A DNA stretch of 7,805 nucleotides from Bacteroidota bacterium (GCA_024278155.1 JAJRTT010000148.1:1-7805), one strand, 5' to 3'. Counted from the first letter of the stretch, positions 1 to 6,852 are shown. Program-made: numbers and translations. The notes: a model not told the origin generated them from the letters alone.

Positions 1-1218
1 ATTTATAACCGGAACCGGTTCATTAACTTGCGGGGCAACTTGTTTTGCCGTTGGCTGATAGGTAGTTTCTTTCGTTTTTGGTTTGGGGGGCTGGATAACC
101 GCAACAGGCTCTTTTATTTCCATCACCCCTTCCATAGAGCTCATTTGCATCAAAGCCAATTCAAGATGGAGTTTTTTATTGTTGCTCTCTTTATAATCAA
201 TATCGCATTTATTGTTGATGTCAAGTGCCTTGATAAGAAATTGCAATGAACTGGCCGATGATTGTTCCAGATAGCGGTTTTTGATTTTTTCTCCCACTTC
301 CAACAAACTAATGGTTGCTTTGTCCTTGCACACCAACAAATTCCGTAAGTGGTCCCCAAAGCCCAAAATTAAGTGCTGTCCGTCAAAACCATTATCAAAA
401 ATATCATTGATTATGAGCAGTGTATTTACAATGTCTCCCGCAATGATGGCTTCGGTAATCTTAAAGAAATAATCGTAATCCAGGACGTTCAGGTTTTCGA
501 CCACATTTTTATACGTGATCTTCTTCCCGCCCGAACTCACGATCTGGTCAAATATGGAAAGTGCGTCGCGAAGGGCACCATCTGCTTTTTGGGCAATGAT
601 GTGCAGGGCATCCGCTTCGGCGTCCACACCCTCTTGTTGGGCAACATTGGCAAGGTGAAGGGCAATATCCTCAACGGTTATCCTTTTGAAATCATAAATC
701 TGACAACGTGAAAGAATGGTGGGGATAATCTTGTGTTTTTCGGTTGTGGCCAGGATGAATTTCGCATAGGGCGGTGGCTCTTCGAGGGTTTTCAGGAATG
801 CGTTAAAAGCCTGTTGCGACAGCATGTGCACCTCATCAATGATATAGACTTTATAGCGTCCCACTTGTGGCGGGATACGTACCTGGTCAACAAGGTTTCT
901 GATATCGTCCACCGAGTTATTGGAAGCCGCATCCAGCTCATGGATATTGAACGAAGCCGATTGATTGAACGAAACACAGGATTCACATTCGTTGCAAGCC
1001 TCGATATTGTCCGAAACATTTTCACAATTGATGGTCTTGGCCAAAATCCTTGCACAAGTCGTTTTGCCCACTCCCCTCGGCCCGCAAAACAGAAATGCCT
1101 GGGCAAGGTGTTCGTTGCGGATAGCATTCTTCAAAGTATTGGTAATGGACGATTGCCCCACAACGGTATCAAAAGTTTGTGGCCTGTATTTCCGGGCCGA
1201 AACAATAAAGTTCTCCAT
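1..1218 (-). CDS. dnaX: DNA polymerase III subunit gamma/tau, 5' part (C-terminus beyond window)
   Basis: This is the ATP-driven motor subunit of the DNA polymerase III clamp loader, which opens the beta clamp and loads it on primed DNA at the replication fork. Reading the minus strand from the ATG at 1218 gives 406 open codons with no stop, so the C-terminus lies off the left edge. Visible motifs are the family opening RKYRPQTFDTVVGQ (residues 9-22), the Walker A loop GPRGVGKT (46-53), four zinc-binding cysteines (65, 75, 78, 81), the Walker B DEVH (128-131) and the SRC arginine-finger motif (170-172). Residues from about 243 form the collar domain. The last 40 or so residues are Pro/Thr/Lys/Gln-rich, like the linker before the tau-specific region. 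The start is fixed by the conserved N-terminus. A -7 promoter element lies 40 bp upstream. Identification is essentially certain; only the missing end is unknown. Confidence 0.97.
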   Translation of the reverse strand, partial: MENFIVSARKYRPQTFDTVVGQSSITNTLKNAIRNEHLAQAFLFCGPRGVGKTTCARILAKTINCENVSDNIEACNECESCVSFNQSASFNIHELDAASNNSVDDIRNLVDQVRIPPQVGRYKVYIIDEVHMLSQQAFNAFLKTLEEPPPYAKFILATTEKHKIIPTILSRCQIYDFKRITVEDIALHLANVAQQEGVDAEADALHIIAQKADGALRDALSIFDQIVSSGGKKITYKNVVENLNVLDYDYFFKITEAIIAGDIVNTLLIINDIFDNGFDGQHLILGFGDHLRNLLVCKDKATISLLEVGEKIKNRYLEQSSASSLQFLIKALDINNKCDIDYKESNNKKLHLELALMQMSSMEGVMEIKEPVAVIQPPKPKTKETTYQPTAKQVAPQVNEPVPVIN

Positions 1219-1257
1219 CAGGTAAATATTGGATGTGAAATATTTTCAAAGAATCTT

Positions 1258-1265
1258 CAAAATTA
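1258..1265 (-). promoter_or_regulatory. Candidate Bacteroidota -7 promoter element for dnaX
   Basis: On the minus strand this reads TAATTTTG, an exact match to the Bacteroidota -7 consensus TAnnTTTG. It would place the transcription start about 33 bp before the dnaX ATG. The nearest TTG that could serve as the -33 element is only 13 bp upstream (usual spacing 17-23), so the match is incomplete. It suggests dnaX can be transcribed independently of the lipoprotein gene upstream. Confidence 0.4.
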
Positions 1266-1343
1266 CAAACTTTTTGTTCAAGGGCAGGTTTGAACAGTAG
1301 CTGAATTATTAACAAAGCGGATAAGTCGGCAATAAGCAAATGC

Positions 1344-2345
1344 TTACTCAAAATCAGGCACCTGGACCCAATAAATATTCCCAAGTCCATTTTCGATCCC
1401 TTCCATAAACTTTTTGAGGGTCTTGAAATTTTTCCCGTTGTTGTTTTCAAAGGCCGGACCGATCCTGTTACTGGTAAAGAAAAGGTATTTACCGTCAGGG
1501 CTAACGTATGGGCAATAATCCAGCCGGGACGAATTGATGGTCGGGCCTAGGTTTTTTGCTTCCGTCCATGTAGTATCATTAATCCGATGGGAAACATACA
1601 AATCGCCCCCGCCCAAACCATCCTCACGGTCAGCAGATGAAAACAGCAAATAACTTTTGTCAGGGGCGATATATGCATTGAATTCAGGGTGGGTTGAATT
1701 TATTGATTCGCCCAGGTTCACAGGTTTCCCATACCGGCCATTGACCCATTTTGAAAAATAAATATCCTCCCCCCCTTTGGAACCGTCCCCGGAAGAAGTA
1801 TAATAGAGCGTGCCATCAGCACTTACAGACGGGAAGTATTCGTCCTTTTCGGAATTGATTTCAACACCTGCACTTCTTGGTGAAGACCATCGCCCTTCCA
1901 CCCTTTCCACATACCAGATATTATAATCGGCTGGTTCATTTCCGTTCAATGGCCGGTTGGACGCAAAAAACAATTTCTTCCCATCTGGTGACAAGGCCGG
2001 TTCCAAATCGCTGTATTTCCCCGAAAAAGGGGCAACTATCGGCTCGGCCCAAAAATACCCATCGAAATGCATATAAAGGATCACGCCCTTTTTGCCATCG
2101 GGGTACATCAGTGTATAGTATATTTCAGCCCCTTTTGGCGTAATGGCAAAATCCCTTTCGTTTTTGGAAGTGGAAATCATGTTGGGCGAAAATATCTCAG
2201 GGGAACTGCCCGGTAAATGTTGACCGAAATATTTCCAATTCTGCTCTCCCAATACTTTTTTATAGTCATTGTTTTTCTGGTTGCACCCAAATGAAAGCAA
2301 CAATACTACAACAAACAAGAGGCTATGGTTGGTTTTATGGCTCAT
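1344..2345 (-). CDS. PD40 (WD40-like/TolB-type) beta-propeller lipoprotein
   Basis: The product is a predicted 333-residue envelope lipoprotein folded as a small beta-propeller; its ligand is unknown. The chosen start, at 2345, gives a good lipoprotein signal: His/Lys-containing N-region, hydrophobic run LLFVVVLLL (residues 9-17) and lipobox-like SFGC with Cys21 as the lipidation site. An in-frame ATG at 2429 would add 28 residues before the signal and is less likely. Repeated PD40 units with P(D/A)G turns appear at about residues 64-95, 113-130, 168-183, 220-236 and 276-294, including SPDGKKLFFASNR (119-131) and SPDGKYLFFTSNR (282-294). Such repeats occur in TolB and in many Bacteroidota OmpA/Pal-associated proteins, but no OmpA domain is present here. 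Residues after Cys21 (NQKNND) lack the acidic surface-export signal, so an inner or periplasm-facing location is possible. Family assignment is firm; function is not. Confidence 0.85.
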   Translation of the reverse strand: MSHKTNHSLLFVVVLLLSFGCNQKNNDYKKVLGEQNWKYFGQHLPGSSPEIFSPNMISTSKNERDFAITPKGAEIYYTLMYPDGKKGVILYMHFDGYFWAEPIVAPFSGKYSDLEPALSPDGKKLFFASNRPLNGNEPADYNIWYVERVEGRWSSPRSAGVEINSEKDEYFPSVSADGTLYYTSSGDGSKGGEDIYFSKWVNGRYGKPVNLGESINSTHPEFNAYIAPDKSYLLFSSADREDGLGGGDLYVSHRINDTTWTEAKNLGPTINSSRLDYCPYVSPDGKYLFFTSNRIGPAFENNNGKNFKTLKKFMEGIENGLGNIYWVQVPDFE

Positions 2346-2430
2346 TATCGAAATTTTTAATACAGGGACAAAGGTCTGCAATTTTTTTGTGTAATTTAAC
2401 ACACCAATTAAATGACTTTTTGTTTTCAAT

Positions 2431-2506
2431 AAATTTCAACCTGATAAAATCACAAAGCAGGATATCCAAATGACAAATAAACATCAAATTTCAATCTATG
2501 AAAATC
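2431..2506. repeat. Imperfect 21-bp direct repeat pair
   Basis: Two copies, at 2431-2451 and 2486-2506, share AAATTTCAA at the left and AAAATC at the right, with a one-base shift in the middle. Start-to-start distance is 55 bp. The stretch is AT-rich, where chance similarity is common, so this could be an accident, slippage duplication or a pair of regulator sites. Confidence 0.35.
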
Positions 2507-2542
2507 CAAACATTTGAAAACTTGAATTTTGGAAGTTGCAGT

Positions 2543-2576
2543 TTAACCTGAATAATTCATGAATTAATCAGGTTAA
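2543..2576. repeat. 34-bp near-perfect palindrome in the divergent spacer
   Basis: The outer arms TTAACCTGA (2543-2551) and TCAGGTTAA (2568-2576) are exact inverted repeats. The core AATTCATGAATT (2554-2565) is itself a perfect palindrome. Only the pair 2552/2567 (A/A) breaks symmetry, so 16 of 17 pairs match. With no loop and no following T-run it does not look like an intrinsic terminator. Dyad symmetry centred between divergent genes fits an operator for a dimeric DNA-binding protein. Partial copies of the arm appear at 2438-2444 (AACCTGA) and about 2614-2621 (TTATCCTGA-like). Confidence 0.6.
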
Positions 2577-2680
2577 GTATATTTCGTTATATTGCAATTT
2601 AAAGTTATCCTGAAATAATGATTTTATTCTTTGTCAGCTAAATTACATTTTTTTAATAAAGGTTTGAAAAGAAACCATAA

Positions 2681-3556
2681 ATGGAGTTAAAAAAGTTAAA
2701 ATCGGAAGATATCAGCAAGCTCGGTTTGTTCGAGGTACTCCATATTTTAAGTCTGGACGTTGCCATAGGGGCTTTGGGCGGAGGGATTTTGGCCTCAAAG
2801 GTCTTGAACGTGGAACCGGGGTTTGCGTTTTGGATAATCCTTCCGGTCGCCGTTTGGGCCCTTTATAGTTCCGACCATCTGATCGATGGGATGAGACTGA
2901 AAGAAAATGCACATACGATCAGGCATTTTTACCATTACCATTATTCGAAAAGGATTTTAGCCATCATGGGTTTCTTGTTATTGCTGATGGTTCCGGCAAT
3001 TTTTGTGTTCCTTGAAAAACCAATCGTTTTATTTGGCATAATAGCCGGGACAACCACCATTGCATATTTCCTTGTTGTTTATTTTTTTGGGAACAGGAAG
3101 TCGTTTTTTGTCCAAAAAGAATTATCCGTTGCATTGATTTATACCTTTGGGATTTGGGGTGGGCCGGCCTCCTTAATTTCCTGGAATTTCAGCAGCGGGC
3201 AAATAATACTTGTTATCGCCTTTTTCATATGTGCCCTCACAGCCGTAACCCTTTTTTCCTATTGTGAAGAAGATACGGACAGGGCTGACCATCACACCAC
3301 ATTGGTTGCGCACTTCGGGAAACTTTGGGTAAAAAGGATTTTGTATTTTCTGTTTCTCTTGCTTTTTGCATTGAGCATTTACGAGGTAATTTCCGCCAAT
3401 CAAATTATTTATGTACGCACGGCCAAGCTCTATATGTTAATGGGAATCCTGCTTTTAATGATACTGAGCTTTTCGGAAACCCTCAAACAAAACAACCGGT
3501 ACCGTTATCTTACCGAGTTTGTTTTTTGGCTACCGGGATTTGCTTTCTGGTTATGA
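2681..3556 (+). CDS. Polytopic membrane protein, probably UbiA-like prenyltransferase superfamily
   Basis: The 291-residue product has roughly eight or nine hydrophobic segments (near residues 19-40, 46-63, 91-111, 115-136, 148-166, 174-194, 219-237, 249-265 and 277-291). UbiA enzymes use two Asp-rich motifs to bind the magnesium-diphosphate of a prenyl donor and join it to an aromatic acceptor in the membrane. Here an Asp pair occurs in YSSDHLIDG (Asp65, Asp69), followed by RHFYHYHY (81-88), and a second acidic cluster occurs in CEEDTDRADHH (195-205, with Asp198, Asp200, Asp203). The spacing and the D-H-L-I-D/R-H pattern resemble the divergent UbiA-like proteins found in several bacterial phyla, but the first motif lacks the classical N-D start. 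A conserved-looking KE (146-147) precedes a helix. Donor and acceptor are unknown. The kinase gene starts 85 bp downstream on the same strand, so co-transcription is possible. It could instead be an unrelated membrane family. Confidence 0.6.
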   Translation: MELKKLKSEDISKLGLFEVLHILSLDVAIGALGGGILASKVLNVEPGFAFWIILPVAVWALYSSDHLIDGMRLKENAHTIRHFYHYHYSKRILAIMGFLLLLMVPAIFVFLEKPIVLFGIIAGTTTIAYFLVVYFFGNRKSFFVQKELSVALIYTFGIWGGPASLISWNFSSGQIILVIAFFICALTAVTLFSYCEEDTDRADHHTTLVAHFGKLWVKRILYFLFLLLFALSIYEVISANQIIYVRTAKLYMLMGILLLMILSFSETLKQNNRYRYLTEFVFWLPGFAFWL

Positions 3557-3641
3557 AAACTCCATCGAACAGGGATTTTAAACAATCAAAATTGAACCCT
3601 AAGGATACAAATTTGTTCTTTTCCTATCAAAGCAAGCAGAA

Positions 3642-5690
3642 TTGAAAAAAATCCAAATACTCCTTTTATTGTTAACATTTGCATTTGAGGTTTCCGCCCA
3701 ATTGTCCACAATAGACAGCCTCAAAAACGAACTGGCAAATCCCGGGCTTTCCACCGACCATAAATTGGAATTGCTGAAAAGGCTATCGCGACAGGATTTC
3801 CGGGATGGCCTTTCAAAGAACATACAGTACACCGAAAAGCTATTGGCCCTGGCCAAAGAGAGCAACAATTACAAATATGCAGGCGATGCCCTTGATTTCC
3901 TTATTTCCATTCATAATCAAATGGGTGGTTTCCAAAAGGCCACAGATGTGGCAAAGGAGGCAATAATGCTGGCAACAGAATATAAAAACACCGGCGATGT
4001 TGTTTATTTCTCCAACCTGTGCGGAACGGCCCATCTCGATGCCGGGAATTATTTCGATGCTTTGGAAAATTTCAAAAAGGCCTCGAAACTTGCCCACGAA
4101 AACGGATGGGCGATAACCGAATCGTCAACGCTGAACAATATGGGCACAATTTACTATTTGTTGGGCGACGAACTCACGGCCCTTGATTATTTCATCCAGG
4201 CATTGAACATAAAAGAAAAGCACAACGAAACGAAAACCCTGGCCGGGGCACTCATAAATATTGGTGGGCTGTACAATATCCTTGGCGATCCGGGCGAAGG
4301 GCTTGTTTTCCTGGATCGCGCTTACGAAAATGCCTTAACGAACGAGGATGTTTATTCCCAGGCAAAGGCCCTTATAAACATGGGGGAGGTGAATATCAAT
4401 CTGGAATCCTATGAGGTTGCCCTTAACAAATTCCGGCAAGCTTTGTATCTTTCTGATTCCATTCATGACCAACAGACAAAGGCAAATATCCTGGTGAAGA
4501 TCGGGATTGCCGAACACCATCTTGGAAACAAGCAAAAAGCTTTGATGTATTATCAAAAATCCTTGAACCTTAGCGGTTCCATTTCTTATGAATACGGGGT
4601 TTCGATTGCAGCACAGAGAATTGGGCGTTTTTACATAGATGAAGAAAACTATAAGGAAGCCCTGACATATTTGCACCGGGCATTGACGGCATCGGATAAA
4701 ATCAATGCGGGATCCAATCTTTTGGATAACTACAAATCGCTTTCGGATGCTTACGGGAAAACAGGAAAGCCCAAAAAGGCCCTTTTTTATTTCACAAAGT
4801 ACGCAAACCTGAACGACAGTCTGTATAATTTGGACAACCATGAAAAATATTCCTCCATAAAAAACCTTTACGAACTGGATAAAAAACAAAGGGAGGTGGA
4901 CCAACTGAAATTGGAAAACGAAATCACGGAATTGGAGGCAAAGCAATCCCGGTATTTGCTGATGGGTTCCATTGGCCTGATAGCGGTTATTATCCTCGTG
5001 GTGATATTGATTTTCAGGCAGCACAAAGTAAGGGGCTTGCAGAAAACCATCCGCCTTGAACAAAAGCTGTTGCGAAGCCAGATAAACCCCCATTTCATTT
5101 TCAATGCGCTTACGGCGGTCCAACGGTTCATCTTTGAGAAATCGACCCTGATGGCGAGCGATTACCTTGGCAGTTTTTCCCGCTTGATCCGTTTTATCCT
5201 CAACAGCTCAACGGTTGACAAAATCGCCTTGTCGGAAGAAATCGGGTTCCTGAAAAATTACCTGATGCTGCAGGCTATCCGTTTCGACAATAAGTTCGAT
5301 TTTGAAATAACAATTGACAAGAACATTGAAAGCGAATCGACCTTTGTCCCACCCATGCTTGTACAACCTATTGTCGAAAATGCGATAGAACACGGTATCA
5401 GGCACCTGGAAGGGAATGGGCACATCAAAATCATTTATAAAAAGACAAACAATCTACTGAATGTTTCCATTGAGGACAATGGGATAGGGAGAAAAAAATC
5501 CGCGGAAATCAATTCCCTGAACACCAAAAAGGACAAATCGCTTTCAACATCCATAACCAACGAAAGGTTGCTCCATTTGAACAAGGGTTTTGGGGAAAAC
5601 ATCAAAATGGAAATCAAAGACCTATATAACGATAAAGGAGAAGCAAAAGGGACAAAGGTTGTTTTGAACCTCCCGATGAATGTTAAATGA
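3642..5690 (+). CDS. TPR-containing LytS-type sensor histidine kinase
   Basis: The product is a 682-residue sensor kinase, probably the partner of the LytTR regulator encoded 198 bp downstream. Order of parts: signal peptide (MKK, then ILLLLLTFAF, cleavage after VSA at residue 19); eight TPR-like helical pairs starting near residues 76, 117, 157, 197, 237, 277, 317 and 357 with an almost exact 40-residue period; a coiled-coil linker (about 405-437); one membrane helix (438-457); then the cytoplasmic kinase. The kinase has the LytS/YpdA-type phospho-acceptor motif SQINPHFIFNAL (His484), the N-box QPIVENAIEHG (Asn580) and the G-box DNGIG (612-616). The TPR domain is therefore predicted to be periplasmic. 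The reading frame is closed by a TAA at 3600-3602 and the only good start is a TTG at 3642, which gives a textbook signal peptide. The 40-residue period resembles MalT/Rap-type TPRs, which bind peptides or proteins. The ligand is unknown. Confidence 0.95.
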   Translation: MKKIQILLLLLTFAFEVSAQLSTIDSLKNELANPGLSTDHKLELLKRLSRQDFRDGLSKNIQYTEKLLALAKESNNYKYAGDALDFLISIHNQMGGFQKATDVAKEAIMLATEYKNTGDVVYFSNLCGTAHLDAGNYFDALENFKKASKLAHENGWAITESSTLNNMGTIYYLLGDELTALDYFIQALNIKEKHNETKTLAGALINIGGLYNILGDPGEGLVFLDRAYENALTNEDVYSQAKALINMGEVNINLESYEVALNKFRQALYLSDSIHDQQTKANILVKIGIAEHHLGNKQKALMYYQKSLNLSGSISYEYGVSIAAQRIGRFYIDEENYKEALTYLHRALTASDKINAGSNLLDNYKSLSDAYGKTGKPKKALFYFTKYANLNDSLYNLDNHEKYSSIKNLYELDKKQREVDQLKLENEITELEAKQSRYLLMGSIGLIAVIILVVILIFRQHKVRGLQKTIRLEQKLLRSQINPHFIFNALTAVQRFIFEKSTLMASDYLGSFSRLIRFILNSSTVDKIALSEEIGFLKNYLMLQAIRFDNKFDFEITIDKNIESESTFVPPMLVQPIVENAIEHGIRHLEGNGHIKIIYKKTNNLLNVSIEDNGIGRKKSAEINSLNTKKDKSLSTSITNERLLHLNKGFGENIKMEIKDLYNDKGEAKGTKVVLNLPMNVK

Positions 5691-5706
5691 GCAAACATCC
5701 ATTCAA

Positions 5707-5799
5707 ATGAAGCAAGTGTACTTTAAAATGCAGCAAGCGTCCACGTACCAAATGCAGCAAGCATCCACGCACCATATGCAGCAAGCGTCCACGCTTGCT
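5707..5799 (+). repeat. 24-bp tandem repeat, three full units plus a degenerate leader unit
   Basis: Units lie at 5728-5751, 5752-5775 and 5776-5799. All begin ATGCAGCAAGC and share (A/G)TCCACG at positions 12-18; the last six bases vary. A degenerate 21-bp copy beginning ATGAAGCAAGTGTAC precedes them at 5707-5727. The period is exactly eight codons, so an ATG at 5707 opens a 32-residue frame (stop TGA at 5803-5805) that reads as MQQAST-type octapeptides. Whether this is translated is doubtful. The array lies between the kinase and regulator genes. It is not a CRISPR: the units touch and have no spacers. Confidence 0.85.
5780..5799 (+). repeat. Hairpin formed by the last tandem unit
   Basis: AGCAAGCGT (5780-5788) and ACGCTTGCT (5791-5799) are exact inverted repeats, giving a stem of eight base pairs with a TCCA loop (or nine with CC). 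Only the third unit closes this stem; the other two diverge in the right arm. No T-run follows, so a classical terminator is not supported. It may be a REP-like element or an RNA processing or stabilising structure after the kinase mRNA. Confidence 0.6.
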
Positions 5800-5835
5800 A
5801 TATGATAATCGGAAATCAATATGCAAGGCCACTTA

Positions 5836-5869
5836 TTGCAAATACGAAAAAAAGAAAACATTAACTTTG
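5836..5869 (+). promoter_or_regulatory. Candidate Bacteroidota promoter for the LytTR regulator gene
   Basis: TTG at 5836-5838 and TAACTTTG at 5862-5869 match the -33 and -7 elements of the Bacteroidota housekeeping promoter, with 23 bp between them (accepted range 17-23). The predicted start is near 5876, about 13 bp before the ATG. This would let the regulator be made independently of the kinase. Confidence 0.55.
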
Positions 5870-5875
5870 CTGATC

Positions 5876-5880
5876 AAGGA
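5876..5880 (+). promoter_or_regulatory. Ribosome-binding-like AAGGA before the regulator start
   Basis: AAGGA ends eight bases before the ATG at 5889. It supports that start, although Bacteroidota often do without a Shine-Dalgarno sequence and the predicted leader is so short that this site would be at its very 5' end. Confidence 0.35.
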
Positions 5881-5888
5881 AATCAAGA

Positions 5889-6638
5889 ATGATCAAAACA
5901 GTAATCATAGACGATGAAGCGAATGCCCGGACAATTATCCGTGGCATCATCGAAACTTTGCCCGAAAGGTTCCGGGTTGTGGGCGAGGGCTTTAACGTGA
6001 GAAGTGGGATTGAAACCATAAAACAAGAGAAACCCGATTTGGTGATGCTCGATATTGACATGCCCGATGGGAATGCCTTTGACCTTCTGGAAAAAATCGG
6101 AAAAATCGATTTCAAGATTATCTTTATTACGGCCCATTCCGATTTTGCCATACAGGCCTTTAAGTTCAGTGCCATTGACTATATCCTGAAGCCCGTGATT
6201 TCCTCCGAGCTTTTCAGGGCCTTGGACAAGGTGGAAAAATCTTTTGAACTGGAAGAGATCAACACCAAGCTCAATTGCCTGTTATCAAACCTCAACCCGG
6301 AGAGCAAAAAAAAGAAACTTGTTTTAAAATCCATTGATTCCATTCTGTCCGTTGACATTTCCGAGATTTTTTATTGCGAATCCGATGGCGGCAGCTATAC
6401 CCGTTTTTATTTGAACAACAACCGGAAGTTCCTTGTTTCCCGGCCATTAAAGGAATATGACGAACTCTTGTCATCTTATGGTTTTTTCAGGGTGCACAAA
6501 TCCTATCTTGTCAATTTGAACAAAATCACCCGCTACGAAAAGCAGGACGGCGGTTCCATCATCCTAAAAAACCACATAGAAATCCCAGTCTCCTTCCGCA
6601 AACGGGAACAGTTTTTGGAGCGGTTCATGGCTTTGTAG
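5889..6638 (+). CDS. LytTR-family two-component response regulator
   Basis: The 249-residue product is a DNA-binding response regulator, predicted to be phosphorylated by the kinase encoded just upstream. The receiver domain covers about residues 1-120: acidic pocket Asp8-Asp9-Glu10, phospho-acceptor Asp55 in LVMLDIDMPDG, Thr81 of the switch and Lys101 in LKP. A lysine-rich linker follows (about 138-143). The C-terminal LytTR domain (about 143-249) shows the family pattern, including FYCESDGGSYT (161-171) and the signature FFRVHKSYLVNLNKI (199-213). LytTR proteins bind pairs of 9-bp direct repeats about one to two helical turns apart. Length is typical for this group (the LytR/AgrA/AlgR type). 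Start is supported by the AAGGA and by the universal IIDDE opening. A candidate operator of the right geometry lies about 330 bp downstream, before the FISUMP gene. All key residues are intact. Confidence 0.96.
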   Translation: MIKTVIIDDEANARTIIRGIIETLPERFRVVGEGFNVRSGIETIKQEKPDLVMLDIDMPDGNAFDLLEKIGKIDFKIIFITAHSDFAIQAFKFSAIDYILKPVISSELFRALDKVEKSFELEEINTKLNCLLSNLNPESKKKKLVLKSIDSILSVDISEIFYCESDGGSYTRFYLNNNRKFLVSRPLKEYDELLSSYGFFRVHKSYLVNLNKITRYEKQDGGSIILKNHIEIPVSFRKREQFLERFMAL

Positions 6639-6676
6639 CAAAGGGTCAGTCTGAGCTTGTCGAAGAGTGTACGGAG

Positions 6677-6852
6677 GAGGAATCCCCACTATTACGGTGT
6701 CATCCCGAACCAATACGCCGGCCAAGTGCGATAGCATGAGGAATCCCCTTGCTATTGTGGCTACTCACCAATGCCGTTCATTGGTTTGCGGCCTTTCATA
6801 GCGGGGGGATTCCTCACTCCTGCGCCCATTCCTGCCCCGGGGTTCGGAATGA
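6677..6852. repeat. Nested inverted and direct repeats forming a long RNA-capable hairpin
   Basis: Arms 6738-6755 and 6798-6815 pair over 18 positions in RNA, with 16 Watson-Crick and two G-U pairs. Within the 42-base loop, ACCAATG (6767-6773) and CATTGGT (6779-6785) form a 7-bp inner stem with a 5-base loop. Outside, 6700-6711 and 6841-6852 (TCATCCCGAACC and its near complement) form a 12-bp arm with one mismatch. A third copy of the left arm, GAGGAATCCCCACTAT at 6677-6692, could compete for the same right arm. No T-run follows. The element resembles non-coding dispersed repeats rather than a terminator; copy number elsewhere cannot be judged from this window. Confidence 0.65.

Larger units (their letters stand above)
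2346..2680. other. AT-rich divergent intergenic region (335 bp)
   Basis: This spacer separates the minus-strand lipoprotein gene from the plus-strand membrane-protein gene, so promoters for both should lie in it. It is clearly more AT-rich than the flanking genes. I found no exact TAnnTTTG element in either direction. The nearest are GACCTTTG on the minus strand (2368-2375 region), AAGGTTTG at about 2659-2666 and TATTCTTTG (one base too long) at about 2625-2633 on the plus strand. The spacer also holds a 34-bp palindrome and an imperfect direct repeat, listed separately. No small gene is visible. Confidence 0.7.

Noticed and set aside
277..296. Programmed frameshift site in dnaX (A-rich run, as used in E. 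coli to make gamma)
   Set aside because: The run of six A on the coding strand is not in the phase of a X-XXY-YYZ slippery heptamer, and it lies well before the expected position; the true site, if any, may be outside the window.
373..1293. Plus-strand open frames of 112 and 186 codons
   Set aside because: They are antisense to dnaX, whose Walker, zinc and SRC motifs are all intact on the minus strand.
1333..1346. TAAGCA/TGCTTA inverted repeat at the end of the lipoprotein gene as a terminator
   Set aside because: The stem is six weak pairs around a two-base loop, overlaps the stop codon and has no T-run after it.
2346..2429. Longer start for the lipoprotein gene at 2429
   Set aside because: It would put 28 residues ahead of the signal peptide and destroy lipoprotein export; the ATG at 2345 gives a normal signal and lipobox-like site.
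4335..5123. 262-codon open frame on the minus strand
   Set aside because: It lies antisense to the TPR and kinase-linker part of a well-supported gene. Its translation is rich in Phe, Ile, Val and Cys with no recognisable domain, as expected for a shadow frame.
5728..5799. CRISPR array
   Set aside because: Units of 24 bp are directly adjacent with no spacers, and no cas gene is present.
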